Below are positions 1 to 9,166 of a stretch of 64,000 nt of DNA, in pieces; position 1 is the stretch's first letter; every line of letters begins with the position of its first letter. The translations under genes and the position numbers were made by a program. Location of the stretch: NCBI GenBank assembly GCA_902612325.1, contig CACMDB010000006.1:21632-85631 (forward strand). Direction: 5' to 3'. The notes below the pieces were generated by a model, which did no database searches, was not told the DNA's origin, and saw only the letters and a program-made list of their open reading frames with translations. The stretch is from an uncultured Pelagibacteraceae bacterium (GTDB lineage: Bacteria; Pseudomonadota; Alphaproteobacteria; Pelagibacterales; Pelagibacteraceae).

Positions 1-20
1 ATTACACACTCTAGTGTAAT
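1..20 (-). terminator. possible hairpin downstream of ftsH
   Basis: Bases 1-7 (ATTACAC) and 14-20 (GTGTAAT) are perfect inverted repeats around a 6-base loop, 16 bases past the ftsH stop. It could be a transcription terminator or an mRNA end-stabilising hairpin. The downstream side, where a T-run would sit, lies outside the window, so this stays tentative. Confidence 0.25.
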
Positions 21-35
21 ATCTAGACATTCAGT

Positions 36-1937
36 CTAATGAACAATTTTTGGTTTAAGGCCTAGAGCACCCATTGCTGACCCTTTATCATCTTCTACTT
101 TTAAGTCTTGTTTGTCTGCTGGGTATATATTTTTATTGATTATGTTTTCAATTTCTTCACCAGTTAATGTCTCATAAGTCATAAGAGCTTTGGCAATTTT
201 GTGTAAATCTTCAACTTTTTCAGTCAAAATTTTCTTTGCAGTATTATAACCCTCATCAATTAGCTTTCTAATTTCTTTGTCTATTTTTTGTGCTACTTCC
301 TCAGATACTGACTGAGTTTGTGTTACTGATCTTCCTAAAAAAACCTCTTCTTGATTTTCGCCATATTCAACAGGTCCCATTTCTTCACTCATTCCATATT
401 TAGTCACCATGGCCCTAGCAAGTTGTGTAGCTTGATTTATATCTGATCCACTACCTCCACCTGCTCCTGTTGATATATTATCTTTTCCAAAAATTACTTC
501 TTCTGCAACTCTTCCGCCAAAACAAACTGCCAGTCTTGCTTTTAAATATTTTATAGAATGACCATGTTTATCTCTTTCTGGCAAATTCATAACCATACCT
601 AATGCTCTGCCCCTAGGAATTATAGTTGCTTTATGTATAGGATCATAACTTGGCATATTGAAGGATACTAACGCATGACCTCCTTCATGATAAGCTGTTA
701 ATTTTTTCTCATCCTCTGTCATTACCATCGAACGTCTCTCAGCTCCCATCATTACTTTATCTTTTGCCTCCTCAAACTCGTTTAGTGTAACAATTCTCTT
801 ATTTTTTCTAGCCGCCAATAAAGCCGACTCATTTACTAAATTAGCTAGATCTGCACCAGAAAAACCAGGTGTACCTCTCGCAATAGTTCTTAAATTAACA
901 TCCGGTGCCATTTTTATCTTTTTAACATGAACCTTTAAAATTTTTTCTCGTCCAATTATGTCAGGATTGGATACAACTACTTGTCTATCAAACCTACCTG
1001 GTCTTAATAAAGCGGGATCTAATACATCTGGTCTGTTAGTTGCAGCAATAATTATTACTCCTTCATTAGTGTCAAAACCATCCATCTCAACTAAAAGCTG
1101 GTTAAGAGTTTGCTCTCGTTCATCGTTTCCACCACCTAAACCAGCACCCCTACTTCTTCCAACAGCATCAATTTCATCTATGAAAATTATACAAGGGGAA
1201 TTTTTTTTTCCTTGTTCAAACATATCTCTCACTCTAGAAGCACCAACTCCTACAAACATTTCAACGAAATCTGAACCTGAGATCGTAAAAAATGGTACTC
1301 CAGCTTCACCTGCTATCGCTCTAGCTAATAAAGTTTTTCCAGTGCCTGGTGGACCGACCAATAAAGCACCTCTAGGTATTTTTCCTCCAAGTCTACTAAA
1401 TTTTCTTGGATCTTTTAAAAATTCTACAATTTCTTCAACTTCTTCCTTTGCTTCTTCTACACCTGCAACGTCATTAAATGTAACTTTACCCTTAAGCTCA
1501 TTCATCATTTTTGCTTTTGATCTTCCAAAACCCATAGCTCCGCCTTTACCACCTTGCATTTGTCTCATGAAAAAAATCCAAACAGCAATTAATAACAACA
1601 TAGGAAACCATGAAAGCAGGACACCAAATAATGATGGCATTTTTTCTTCAATAGGTGCAGCTGAAATACTCACTCCTTTTTCAGAAAGTTTTTCAATTAA
1701 ATTTGGATCGTTAGGAGAATAGGTTGTAAATGAGTTTCCATTTGAATACACACCTTTAATATTATTACCTTGGATTTCTACTTTTAATACTTCTCCATTT
1801 TCAACAGATGTCAAGAATTCCGAGAATATAACCTTGTCCCCACCTCTAATATTTGTTTGGGGATTTTTAAACATATTATAAAGGCCAATAGTTAAAAAAA
1901 CTATGATAGCCCACATTGCAATGTTTTTCATATTCAT
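36..1937 (-). CDS. ftsH: ATP-dependent zinc metalloprotease FtsH
   Basis: Membrane-anchored AAA+ protease that degrades misfolded membrane proteins and short-lived regulators. A first membrane segment (about residues 5-22) and a second (about 103-124) flank a small periplasmic domain. The AAA module has Walker A GPPGTGKT (195-202), Walker B IIFIDEID (250-257) and the second region of homology ending GRFDR (314-318). The zinc site HEGGH is at 417-421. At 633 residues it is full length for the family. It follows tilS on the same strand after a 62-base gap, an order common in proteobacteria. Two ATGs lie close together (residues 1 and 3); the first has AGG seven bases upstream. A second good reading frame antisense to its centre is a shadow. 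Confidence 0.97.
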   Translation of the reverse strand: MNMKNIAMWAIIVFLTIGLYNMFKNPQTNIRGGDKVIFSEFLTSVENGEVLKVEIQGNNIKGVYSNGNSFTTYSPNDPNLIEKLSEKGVSISAAPIEEKMPSLFGVLLSWFPMLLLIAVWIFFMRQMQGGKGGAMGFGRSKAKMMNELKGKVTFNDVAGVEEAKEEVEEIVEFLKDPRKFSRLGGKIPRGALLVGPPGTGKTLLARAIAGEAGVPFFTISGSDFVEMFVGVGASRVRDMFEQGKKNSPCIIFIDEIDAVGRSRGAGLGGGNDEREQTLNQLLVEMDGFDTNEGVIIIAATNRPDVLDPALLRPGRFDRQVVVSNPDIIGREKILKVHVKKIKMAPDVNLRTIARGTPGFSGADLANLVNESALLAARKNKRIVTLNEFEEAKDKVMMGAERRSMVMTEDEKKLTAYHEGGHALVSFNMPSYDPIHKATIIPRGRALGMVMNLPERDKHGHSIKYLKARLAVCFGGRVAEEVIFGKDNISTGAGGGSGSDINQATQLARAMVTKYGMSEEMGPVEYGENQEEVFLGRSVTQTQSVSEEVAQKIDKEIRKLIDEGYNTAKKILTEKVEDLHKIAKALMTYETLTGEEIENIINKNIYPADKQDLKVEDDKGSAMGALGLKPKIVH

Positions 1938-1943
1938 AAGCCT

Positions 1944-1971
1944 AAAATAAGAATTATTATCGATTTAACAA
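1944..1971 (-). promoter_or_regulatory. candidate ftsH promoter
   Basis: Reading the minus strand, TTGTTA (1971-1966), a 16-base spacer and TATTTT (1949-1944) make a plausible -35/-10 pair. The start would fall at about 1937, the first base of the ftsH ATG, so the message would be leaderless or nearly so. The match to consensus is moderate. Confidence 0.35.
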
Positions 1972-1996
1972 GTGGCATTTTGTGTAAAGTGGCATT
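1970..1996 (-). repeat. tandem 10-base direct repeat upstream of ftsH
   Basis: AATGCCACTT occurs twice on the minus strand (plus-strand positions 1970-1979 and 1987-1996), 17 bases start to start, in the 62-base gap between tilS and ftsH. The downstream copy touches the candidate -35 box. The spacing and position suit a regulator binding site, but no regulator is identified. Confidence 0.4.
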
Positions 1997-1999
1997 ATT

Positions 2000-3028
2000 T
2001 TAGGGTTCTTTAGAGATAATTATTGATTGATTGATCTTTTCAATAATACAACCACCTAATGTAGCTCTATTCAATCGATTATTTTCAACTTCCCGGATAA
2101 TTTTTTCTAATTTTTTTCCTCTCACAGAGTAATATTTTTTACCAATTAACTTTAATGATTCTGAAAAAGCTCTAAAAATAACCTCTTGGGGTTGAAGAAA
2201 AAAATCACTATTGATAACTAATCTTTTTTTATTATTTAAAAAAGAGGTATTTTCTTTTAAATTTTTATCAACATATAACTCAATTACTTTATTTGCATAT
2301 TTTAAATTTTTAATCGTTTTTTTTAATTTATTTCTATCTAAACCATCTCTTTCAAGATTTTCCATTAATTTTCTTACTCGAACTCTTTGATATTTTTCAT
2401 CATAGTTTGTTGGATCTTCTACATAAAAATTAAAAACTTTTTTTGAAATAAAAATTAAATCCTCTTTTTTTATATCAATTAAAGGTCTTAATATGTTCTT
2501 TTTTTTTATTATTGTCTTCATATCTAGAGATGTGAGACCTTTTATTCCACTACCCCTCAGAAGTCTTATAAAAAAATTTTCAATTAAATCATCCTCGTGA
2601 TGTCCCATTAAAATATTTTTGATTTTTAATTGATTACATTTCTTGAAAAGTATTTCATATCTTTTTGTCCTGGCAATTGACTGGATGCTTTTCTTTGGTT
2701 TCTTTCCTTTCCAAGTTAATACTTCTGATTTTATAAAGTTTTTTTTAAGCAAATTTAAAACGAGTTTAGCCTCTTTTGTAGACTCAAGTCTAAGTTTATG
2801 GTCGATAATATAAAACTTTGATTTTAAATTTTTTTTAATTGCATAAATTTTAGATAAAAAAGCTAAAGCAAGACTATCTGGACCACCTGAGACCGCAACT
2901 GCAAAACTTTCATCTAAATTTAAAGAGATCTCAAATTTTTTATAAATCTTATTTATTCTTTTATTATTTAAGTTATCTCTTAAAAATTTAGGAATTTTGG
3001 TTGTTGCATTCGAATTTCTGAGACTCAT
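2000..3028 (-). CDS. tilS: tRNA(Ile)-lysidine synthase TilS
   Basis: Modifies C34 of the CAU-anticodon tRNA-Ile to lysidine, using ATP and lysine, so that it reads AUA; essential in most bacteria. The PP-loop ATPase signature SGGPDS is at residues 47-52, followed by the N-type ATP pyrophosphatase fold with a GHHEDD motif and an RxLLRGSG motif typical of TilS. At 342 residues it is a short TilS with a reduced C-terminal part. The start lies 41 bases inside the end of cpoB, an unusually long overlap, but no other early in-frame ATG exists, so a non-ATG start slightly downstream is possible. Confidence 0.93.
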   Translation of the reverse strand: MSLRNSNATTKIPKFLRDNLNNKRINKIYKKFEISLNLDESFAVAVSGGPDSLALAFLSKIYAIKKNLKSKFYIIDHKLRLESTKEAKLVLNLLKKNFIKSEVLTWKGKKPKKSIQSIARTKRYEILFKKCNQLKIKNILMGHHEDDLIENFFIRLLRGSGIKGLTSLDMKTIIKKKNILRPLIDIKKEDLIFISKKVFNFYVEDPTNYDEKYQRVRVRKLMENLERDGLDRNKLKKTIKNLKYANKVIELYVDKNLKENTSFLNNKKRLVINSDFFLQPQEVIFRAFSESLKLIGKKYYSVRGKKLEKIIREVENNRLNRATLGGCIIEKINQSIIISKEP

Positions 3029-3983
3029 ATTTAGCCTTTTGTATCACAGATTGGTTTGCCTCTGGATATTGTTCTTCAACACCATTGATCATTTTGCAAC
3101 CTTGATCTTTTTCTCCAATTTGTACCATTGATACACCTAGCTTTAATAAGTTTATAGGTGCTTTTTCACCTTTAGGGTATCTTTGATAACCTTCTAAATA
3201 TGCTGAGGCTGCATCCGTATACAATTGTCGTATCCTAAAAGTTTCTGCATACCAATATTGAGCATTCCCAGCCAAATTATGTTCAGGATTTGTGTCAACG
3301 AACTCTCTGAATGCTCTTTCAGCAGTTGAATAATCACCAACTTTTAAAAAGCTTGTAGCAAACTGATATTGTTTGTCTGGAGACTCATTTGGAAGAATTT
3401 TCTCTTCAGCTTGAAAAGTTTCAGTTACTACTAAAGCTGTTGAGTCTACAGAATTTGTTTTTTGTAATGTTTCATTGGTCGCTGTATCTTTATATGATAT
3501 CGATCCCAAATCTTGAGGTTGAGAACTTCCAGGTAAAACTTCTGACTGATCATTATTTGTTTTTTTTGTTAATTTATTTATAGTTGCATCAGAAGACACA
3601 ACACTTTCTAAGTCCTGAAATCTTATTTGATTATCTGCTTGCACTTTTGACATTCTGCTGGATAGTTTGTCTAACTTAAAATTTATTTCCTCAAACTTAT
3701 TTGTAAGTTCCTGAAATTGATTTTCAATTTCTGAAAGTTTTAATAAGTGTCTTGTAAGAACATCTTCAGAATTATTATCTAAATTTGAATTTAAATTTAC
3801 AGAGCTATCACTATTTAATTCTATTGATCCTGAGTATACTGCTTTTTCTAGAGTATTTATATCTTTCTGAAGTTGATCTAATATTTCATAAATATTATGA
3901 TTGTCAGCGTAAGAATAAGTTATCAAAAAAAAATTACTTAAACAAAATGTAATAATTTTAAATTTTCTTAAAATGTGTCGCAT
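2988..3983 (-). CDS. cpoB: Tol-Pal accessory protein CpoB (YbgF)
   Basis: Periplasmic coiled-coil/TPR protein that works with the Tol-Pal complex to coordinate outer-membrane constriction with peptidoglycan synthesis. A signal peptide covers about residues 1-26 (hydrophobic stretch, cut after YSYA). A coiled coil spans roughly 30-120 (heptads such as LLKLSEIENQFQEL), then a polar linker rich in Ser/Thr/Gln, then TPR repeats from about 205 on (YQFATSFLKVGDYSTAERAF and following). The length and domain order match the YbgF family. It lies last in the tol-pal run, separated from pal by an apparent terminator, and overlaps tilS downstream. Confidence 0.9.
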   Translation of the reverse strand: MRHILRKFKIITFCLSNFFLITYSYADNHNIYEILDQLQKDINTLEKAVYSGSIELNSDSSVNLNSNLDNNSEDVLTRHLLKLSEIENQFQELTNKFEEINFKLDKLSSRMSKVQADNQIRFQDLESVVSSDATINKLTKKTNNDQSEVLPGSSQPQDLGSISYKDTATNETLQKTNSVDSTALVVTETFQAEEKILPNESPDKQYQFATSFLKVGDYSTAERAFREFVDTNPEHNLAGNAQYWYAETFRIRQLYTDAASAYLEGYQRYPKGEKAPINLLKLGVSMVQIGEKDQGCKMINGVEEQYPEANQSVIQKAKYESQKFECNNQNS

Positions 3984-4012
3984 TAAAATAATCTTATGAT
4001 TAAAATAATGGC

Positions 4013-4053
4013 AAAAAAAAGACCCTTAACTAATTGAATTAATTAAGGGTCTT
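4013..4053 (-). terminator. rho-independent terminator after pal
   Basis: On the minus strand the 11-base stem AAGACCCTTAA / TTAAGGGTCTT (4053-4043 with 4029-4019) is followed by a T-run (the A-run at 4013-4020 on the plus strand). It begins 13 bases past the pal stop codon and ends about 30 bases before cpoB. This is the clearest intrinsic terminator in the window. It should reduce, but may not abolish, readthrough into cpoB. Confidence 0.85.
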
Positions 4054-4066
4054 AAATTTTTTAAAA

Positions 4067-4546
4067 TTAATTTGCTTTTACTGTAACAGATCTTCTGTTT
4101 TTTGACCAAGCTAAAGGATTAGAACCAGAGTCAACTGGTCTTTCTTTTCCATAACTTAGAACTGAAATTCTGTTAGAGGAAATACCATAAGTCATTAAAT
4201 AATCTTTAGCAGCATTAGCTCTTCTTTCACCTAATGCTAAGTTATATTCTCTTGTTCCTCTTTCGTCAGCATGTCCTTCAAGCACGATTGTAATATCTGA
4301 ATTTTTTCTTAACCATGCCGCTTGTTTTCTTAAAGTTTCTCTTGATGCAGTAGTCAAAACTGACTCATTAGTTGCAAAGAAAACTCTGTCAGGAACACCT
4401 GAAGCTAAATATTCAACTGTATCAGTTCCAGTGTAAACATCCCCTTGCATTTGTCCTGTAGATTTTTTTGATGTCGCGCAAGCAGACAACACTAAACATG
4501 CAAATAATACTAAAAAAGTGTTCTTTAAAATTTTGTTTAATTTCAT
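4067..4546 (-). CDS. pal: peptidoglycan-associated lipoprotein Pal
   Basis: Outer-membrane lipoprotein that binds peptidoglycan and the Tol proteins. The start chosen here (4546) gives MKLNKILKN followed by a hydrophobic stretch and a lipobox LSAC with the lipidated Cys at residue 23. AAGGAG lies five bases upstream of this ATG, whereas an ATG 42 bases further upstream would bury the signal peptide. The OmpA-like domain fills the C-terminal two thirds, with the peptidoglycan-binding stretch LEGHADERGTREYNLALGERRA and a closing NRRSV. It sits between tolB and a strong terminator. Confidence 0.95.
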   Translation of the reverse strand: MKLNKILKNTFLVLFACLVLSACATSKKSTGQMQGDVYTGTDTVEYLASGVPDRVFFATNESVLTTASRETLRKQAAWLRKNSDITIVLEGHADERGTREYNLALGERRANAAKDYLMTYGISSNRISVLSYGKERPVDSGSNPLAWSKNRRSVTVKAN

Positions 4547-4631
4547 TAATGCTCCTTGGTCAATATTTCTCATAACTAACTTTTTCACAACTAATTAAAT
4601 GTTTCAAGGTAAAAAATCAAGATATTTTAAG

Positions 4632-5972
4632 TTAATTACTTAATAAAGATGACCATGATGGGTCTGATGCATCAGTAGGGGTATCTACAAGCCTCTCATT
4701 ATAGCCTGTTAAATCAATTGACCACAATTTAGCAGAAAAACCCTCTCCTTTATCATCAGTTTTAGTCTCTCTATAAAAAATTAAAACTCGTCCATTAGGC
4801 GACCAGGAAGGAGCTTCTTGATAAAAGTTTTCTGTCAACAATCTCTCGCCAGATCCATCGGTTCTCATCACACCGATGTAAAATTTACCTTTATGTAATT
4901 TTGTAAAAGCAATTAAATCACCTCTTGGAGACCAAACAGGGGTACCATATAAACCATTTCCAAAAGAAATTCTTTTAACATTACTACCATCACTTTTCAT
5001 AACATAAATTTGTTGGTATCCACTTCTGTCGGAGTTAAAACAAATAAATTTTCCATCTGGGGAATAAGATGGTGATGTATCTATAGAGGGATGATTGGTA
5101 ATTTTCTCTACAATTCTATTTTCTAAATCCATTGTATAAATATCTGAATTTCCATCTTTAGCAAAACTCATTATAATTTTTTTTCCGTCTGGAGAAAATC
5201 TAGGAGCAAAAGTCATTCCTGGAAAATCACCTACCACTTCTTGAATACCTGTTTCTATATCAAGAAGATAAACTCTAGGTAAATTTCTAAAGTAAGATAA
5301 ATATGTAACCATTTGACTTGTAGGATTAAATCTTGGTGTCAAAACAAGTTCATTTCCTAAAGTTAGAAATTTATTATTTGCACCATCTTGATCCATGATA
5401 GCTAATTTTTTAATTCTTTTTGTTTTTGGTCCCTCTTCAGCAACATAGATTATCCTCGTATCAAAATAACCTTTTTCTCCGGTTAATCTCTCATAAACTT
5501 TATCTGTAATTATATGACCAACACGTCTCCAGTTGTTTGGAACTGTCGTGAATGCAAGAGCCATCATTTCTTTACCAGCCAGCACATCCCATAATCTAAA
5601 CTCAACTCTAAGTTTATCATCAACATTTTTTACTTTTCCTGTAATTAAAGCTTGGGCTTTAATTAAATTCCAATCCTCAAAACGCGGTTTAAGATGAGCA
5701 ATATCAGGCGCTTGTAAAAAAGCATTTTTATCTAATGGATTAAAAAGACCTGAAGTTTTTAAATTTTTTTCGATAACTTTAGAAATTTCTGATCCAATAT
5801 CTTTTTTTTTTAAAGTTTTCTCAAAACTCTTTTTTGATTCTTCATCAATTGATAATGGTGACACTGCAATAGGGAGTGGATTCAAATTTCCTCGTGTAAT
5901 ATCAACCTCAATTAAACCTAATGCTTTAGTAGGTACTATAAATATTAAAAATAAAATTAATAAATTTCTCAT
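4632..5972 (-). CDS. tolB: Tol-Pal system beta-propeller protein TolB
   Basis: Periplasmic protein linking the inner-membrane TolQRA motor to Pal. A signal peptide covers about residues 1-18 ([19 protein letters not shown]). An N-terminal alpha/beta domain follows (to about 160), then repeated PD40/WD40-like blades with the recurrent [24 protein letters not shown] and WSPNGRVL motifs that form the six-bladed propeller. The length (446) is normal. It lies directly after tolA with a 9-base gap, in the usual order tolQ-R-A-B-pal. Confidence 0.96.
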   Translation of the reverse strand: MRNLLILFLIFIVPTKALGLIEVDITRGNLNPLPIAVSPLSIDEESKKSFEKTLKKKDIGSEISKVIEKNLKTSGLFNPLDKNAFLQAPDIAHLKPRFEDWNLIKAQALITGKVKNVDDKLRVEFRLWDVLAGKEMMALAFTTVPNNWRRVGHIITDKVYERLTGEKGYFDTRIIYVAEEGPKTKRIKKLAIMDQDGANNKFLTLGNELVLTPRFNPTSQMVTYLSYFRNLPRVYLLDIETGIQEVVGDFPGMTFAPRFSPDGKKIIMSFAKDGNSDIYTMDLENRIVEKITNHPSIDTSPSYSPDGKFICFNSDRSGYQQIYVMKSDGSNVKRISFGNGLYGTPVWSPRGDLIAFTKLHKGKFYIGVMRTDGSGERLLTENFYQEAPSWSPNGRVLIFYRETKTDDKGEGFSAKLWSIDLTGYNERLVDTPTDASDPSWSSLLSN

Positions 5973-5981
5973 AAAAATATC

Positions 5982-6791
5982 CTATCCCTCTAACATTTCT
6001 CTTGCATCAAAATTTAATTGTAATTCTTTCCATCTCTCATAACCAGTTGTAGGAACTCTTAAGGGCTGGCATAATTTTATTGCTCTTAAAGCACTTTCCG
6101 CTAAAACTTTATAGAAACCTTGACCAGGTTTATTCATTCTTGCATGATCCAAAATCTCTGACTCTTGAATTGTTCCATCTGGATTCAGTTGAAGTTTAAT
6201 TCTTACTAATAAATTTTCATTGTAAGGCAGACCCAGGGGAATACTCCAACAACCAAATATTTGAGCTTTTAAAGCATCCTCTTCGCTTAAAGATAAACCT
6301 GCATTTTCAACATTCTTTTTTTGATCTTGTGTTATTTTGTTATTTTTTTTTATCGTTTCAGCACTTTCAACTTTAGATTTATCAATTAATGCTGCAATAT
6401 TATTTGGATCAAATAACTCTTTTTTTTCAAATTCAGAGACTTGCTTAACCTCATTATCAATTTTTTCTGGATTTTGTTTATCCTCTTTTATTTTCTCAAC
6501 CTTCTTAGGCTTATCATCTGGCATTGGAACTGCATCTGGTTTAATTTTTTTTACTTTTTTTGGTGGAGCTTGTTCAGATACCAACTTTTTTTCTTTCTCT
6601 TTAATTTTTTCAATAATTTTTTTTGCTTTAGGTGCGTATGGAATATTAGTTTTATCTGTGATCTGTATTAATTCTACAGATACTATCGGGGGGAGGTCAA
6701 TTGGTTTTTTAGCTAAGAAAGGTAAACTAAAAGCTGTAATCATAATTAAAATTAGATGTGATACAGAAGATATAATTATACTTCTATTCAC
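5982..6791 (-). CDS. tolA: TolA-like energy-transducing protein
   Basis: Inner-membrane protein that spans the periplasm and carries force from TolQR to TolB/Pal. One N-terminal membrane anchor (about residues 4-27) is followed by a Lys/Pro/Glu-rich low-complexity region (about 45-130). A globular C-terminal domain of the TolA/TonB type (about 175-269) contains the pattern LLVRIKLQLNPDGTIQESEIL. It is shorter than the E. coli protein because the central helical region is reduced. The identification rests on position between tolR (3-base gap) and tolB plus domain layout, since TolA sequences diverge strongly. Confidence 0.88.
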   Translation of the reverse strand: MNRSIIISSVSHLILIMITAFSLPFLAKKPIDLPPIVSVELIQITDKTNIPYAPKAKKIIEKIKEKEKKLVSEQAPPKKVKKIKPDAVPMPDDKPKKVEKIKEDKQNPEKIDNEVKQVSEFEKKELFDPNNIAALIDKSKVESAETIKKNNKITQDQKKNVENAGLSLSEEDALKAQIFGCWSIPLGLPYNENLLVRIKLQLNPDGTIQESEILDHARMNKPGQGFYKVLAESALRAIKLCQPLRVPTTGYERWKELQLNFDAREMLEG

Positions 6792-6794
6792 TTC

Positions 6795-7211
6795 TTACCT
6801 TTCTTTATATGGTTCGGATATAAGTGCTACTTTGGTGAAACCAGACCCAGATAGTAAGCCCATAATTTCCAATACTCTTCCATAATTAATTGTCTTATCG
6901 CCCCTCACATAAATTCTTGTATCAGTTCTATTTTTTGAAACCGCTAAGACTTTTGCTATTATTTTCTCATATTCAACTTTTGACTCTTGAATATAAATTT
7001 CACCTTTAGAGTTTATTGTTAAGGTCAGTGGTTCAGCTTCCTCGGGAAGAGAGTCGGCGGAACTTTCTGGTAAATCAACCTGAACTCCTACAGTTAGCAA
7101 AGGGGCAGTGACCATAAAAATAATTAAAAGCACCAACATCACATCCACAAATGGTGTTACATTTATTTCGCTCATTGGTTCTTTTGAAGAACGATTTAAT
7201 TTAAAAGCCAT
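6795..7211 (-). CDS. tolR: biopolymer transporter TolR (ExbD family)
   Basis: Component of the proton-driven TolQR motor. The N-terminus carries MSEINVTPFVDVMLVLLIIFMVTAP, with the conserved intramembrane Asp at residue 23 needed for proton use. A periplasmic domain to residue 138 follows, including the typical YxxVLEIMGLLSGSGFTKVALI block. One membrane segment lies at about residues 22-42. The length is usual. The gene follows tolQ with a single-base gap. Confidence 0.95.
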   Translation of the reverse strand: MAFKLNRSSKEPMSEINVTPFVDVMLVLLIIFMVTAPLLTVGVQVDLPESSADSLPEEAEPLTLTINSKGEIYIQESKVEYEKIIAKVLAVSKNRTDTRIYVRGDKTINYGRVLEIMGLLSGSGFTKVALISEPYKER

Positions 7212-7212
7212 T

Positions 7213-7887
7213 TTAGATAATCGTTAAAAATCTTTTTGAGAAATTTTCTAACTTTTGAGAATACTTAATTGAATCATTATTAAATTTATTATATGCGACA
7301 ACCGCAGGTATTGCTGCTAGTAGACCTAGTGCAGTTGCAAAAAGAGCTTCGGCTATCCCGGGCGCAACAATTGCCAAACTCGTATTCCTTGAAATTGCGA
7401 TAGATTGAAAAGAGTTCATAATTCCCCAAACTGTTCCAAATAAGCCTATGAATGGAGCTGTTGATCCTATTGTTGCTAAAAAAGTAAAACCTTTGGTGAT
7501 TTTTGATATTTGTTTTTCAATACCTGTCTCTAACATTGTAGTCATTCTATTGTTTAAATCTGTTCTAGATTTTCTCTTTAATAAATTTTGCATCGCATCT
7601 TTAAATATTAAAGCCATTGGATCTTGAACGTTTGCTGGTAAATTATTATAAAAGGTTTCTGCAGATTTAGAATTCCAAAATTTTGTTTCAAACTCTTCGG
7701 TAGTTTGATTTATTTTTTTGAACAATCTATATTTTTCAATTATTACTGCCCATGAATATATAGAACAAGCTATTAACATTATGATCACTGACTTAACTAC
7801 GATGTCAGCTCTAATAAATAAATTTATTAAAGAAAAATCAGCACTTGAGGCTAACCCAACTGCTTGTGACGTGATATCAGCTTCCAT
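7213..7887 (-). CDS. tolQ: Tol-Pal system proton channel TolQ
   Basis: Multi-spanning stator of the TolQR motor. Three membrane helices are visible, at about residues 30-52, 130-155 and 165-195. The conserved MotA/ExbB stretch FLATIGSTAPFIGLFGTVWGIM and the PGIAEALFATALGLLAAIPAVVAYN segment line the proton path. The length (224) matches the family. It opens the tol operon. The 51-base gap to the preceding ruvC gene holds a weak inverted repeat (ACAC/GTGT) and probably a promoter, but no clear -35/-10 pair stands out. Confidence 0.95.
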   Translation of the reverse strand: MEADITSQAVGLASSADFSLINLFIRADIVVKSVIIMLIACSIYSWAVIIEKYRLFKKINQTTEEFETKFWNSKSAETFYNNLPANVQDPMALIFKDAMQNLLKRKSRTDLNNRMTTMLETGIEKQISKITKGFTFLATIGSTAPFIGLFGTVWGIMNSFQSIAISRNTSLAIVAPGIAEALFATALGLLAAIPAVVAYNKFNNDSIKYSQKLENFSKRFLTII

Positions 7888-7938
7888 ATCGTCTTCTCAC
7901 ACTTAAATGTGTCATGATTTTGTCTTAAATATTTTGAG

Positions 7939-8433
7939 CTATTCGTCAATTTTGTAAGTTTCATAATAAAAACTTGCTATCAAAATCGCATCGGCTTTAT
8001 TTGAGTCTTTCTTTCTAGATAATTGAGATGAAAAATAAGGAAATATTTCTATTGCCCTTGTTCTGCTGGCATCTTTCTCAGAATTTAAAAGATTAAAATA
8101 TTTTTTCCATTTTGCTGGTCTTACAAAGTACATAGGTAATTGCATCGCGGTACAAATACCCTTTAAAATTCCAAACGATTGTCCAAAATTAAACATGCTA
8201 GTAACTCCTTGACCAGGCATTGCAGAAACGTGTTCAATCACAACTCTAATTTGATTTTTTTCGAATTGTTTAATTCTTTTAGTAATTTCATTATAAACTT
8301 GCGAACCATTTACTTGTTTTTTATTTTTTTTTCCATCTGTCATTATAGGCATTTCAACAACGTCAAGAATTTTTCCATTGTCTAAAAAACAAATTGAACC
8401 AGAAATTCCAGGATCAATACCTATTATTAACAT
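7939..8433 (-). CDS. ruvC: RuvC-type Holliday junction resolvase
   Basis: RNase H-fold endonuclease expected to cut Holliday junctions. It begins IIGIDPGISG with the first catalytic Asp at residue 7; Glu67 lies in VVIEHVSAMPGQG, and Asp143 and Asp148 in the KKDSNKADAILIA block complete the acidic site. The gene stands between yebC and tolQ, the position of ruvC in many proteobacterial yebC-ruvCAB-tol clusters. However, ruvA and ruvB are not here, and the EHVSAMPGQGVTSMFNFGQ stretch is more like the phage/integrated-element branch of the family than E. coli RuvC. The function as the cell's resolvase is inferred from position. Confidence 0.82.
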   Translation of the reverse strand: MLIIGIDPGISGSICFLDNGKILDVVEMPIMTDGKKNKKQVNGSQVYNEITKRIKQFEKNQIRVVIEHVSAMPGQGVTSMFNFGQSFGILKGICTAMQLPMYFVRPAKWKKYFNLLNSEKDASRTRAIEIFPYFSSQLSRKKDSNKADAILIASFYYETYKIDE

Positions 8434-8436
8434 AAT

Positions 8437-9159
8437 TTAATTTACAAATTCAGCGTTAGAATAAACATTTTGTACATCATCATTGTCTTCAAGTAATTCA
8501 AAAAAATTTATTAAATCTTCATTTTTTTCTTTAGAAATTTTTACACTATTGAGTGGTACCCATTCAATTTCTGTTGAGATAAAATTAGTAATTTCTTTTT
8601 CTAATTCTTTTTTAACATTATAAATTTCACTGACAGGACATTGTATTTCGTGAAAATCATTTTCCGATTTACATTCATCAGCTCCAGCATTGGTAGCTAG
8701 CTCAAAAATTTGATCATTTGAGACCTCTTTTTTATCGATCTTTATTATTCCTAATTGATTAAAATTATGAGAAGCAGAACCTTGAGTTCCTAGATTGCCA
8801 CCTGCTTTTTGAAAAATTGTTCTAATACTAGACGCTGTTCTATTTTTATTATCTGTTAATGCTTCTATTATCACTGCTACTTTTTCTGGTCCAAAGCCCT
8901 CATATCTTAAATTTTCAAAATTTGACACGGTATTAACTGAAGATTTATCAATCGCTCTTTCTATATTTTCTTTAGGCATATTTGCTGACCTAGCAGCTTG
9001 AATTGCAGATCTTAATCTTGGATTCATTGCTGGATCTTTGTCACCAAGTTTTGCTGCAACAGTAATTTCTTTCGACAACTTTGAAAAAATTTTAGATCTC
9101 TGCTTATCGGCTTTACCTTTTTTATGCTTTATACCTGCCCAGTGTGAATGCCCTGCCAT
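8437..9159 (-). CDS. YebC/PmpR family protein
   Basis: A conserved bacterial protein of the YebC/TACO1 family, reported to act as a transcriptional regulator or to help ribosomes through proline-rich stretches. The N-terminal hallmark MAGHSHWAGIKHKKGKADKQR is present, followed by the family blocks NMPKENIERAID, YEGFGPEKVAVIIEALTDNKNRT and GGNLGTQGSASHNF. At 240 residues it is full length. It lies three bases upstream of the ruvC-like gene and seven downstream of the ymdB-like gene in a continuous minus-strand run. Confidence 0.95.
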   Translation of the reverse strand: MAGHSHWAGIKHKKGKADKQRSKIFSKLSKEITVAAKLGDKDPAMNPRLRSAIQAARSANMPKENIERAIDKSSVNTVSNFENLRYEGFGPEKVAVIIEALTDNKNRTASSIRTIFQKAGGNLGTQGSASHNFNQLGIIKIDKKEVSNDQIFELATNAGADECKSENDFHEIQCPVSEIYNVKKELEKEITNFISTEIEWVPLNSVKISKEKNEDLINFFELLEDNDDVQNVYSNAEFVN

Positions 9160-9166
9160 AAATTAA

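Noticed and set aside
958..1722. 254-codon open frame antisense to ftsH
   Set aside because: It mirrors the AAA domain of ftsH, has Ser/Pro/Ile-rich low-quality composition and no recognisable motif. The ftsH frame is certain.
6337..6885. 182-codon frame antisense to tolA/tolR
   Set aside because: Composition is Phe/Leu/Ser-rich, the mirror of the Lys/Glu-rich TolA linker. No start context or homology.
7888..7938. Hairpin ACAC...GTGT before tolQ as a terminator or riboswitch
   Set aside because: The stem is only four or five bases and has no T-run; too weak to call.
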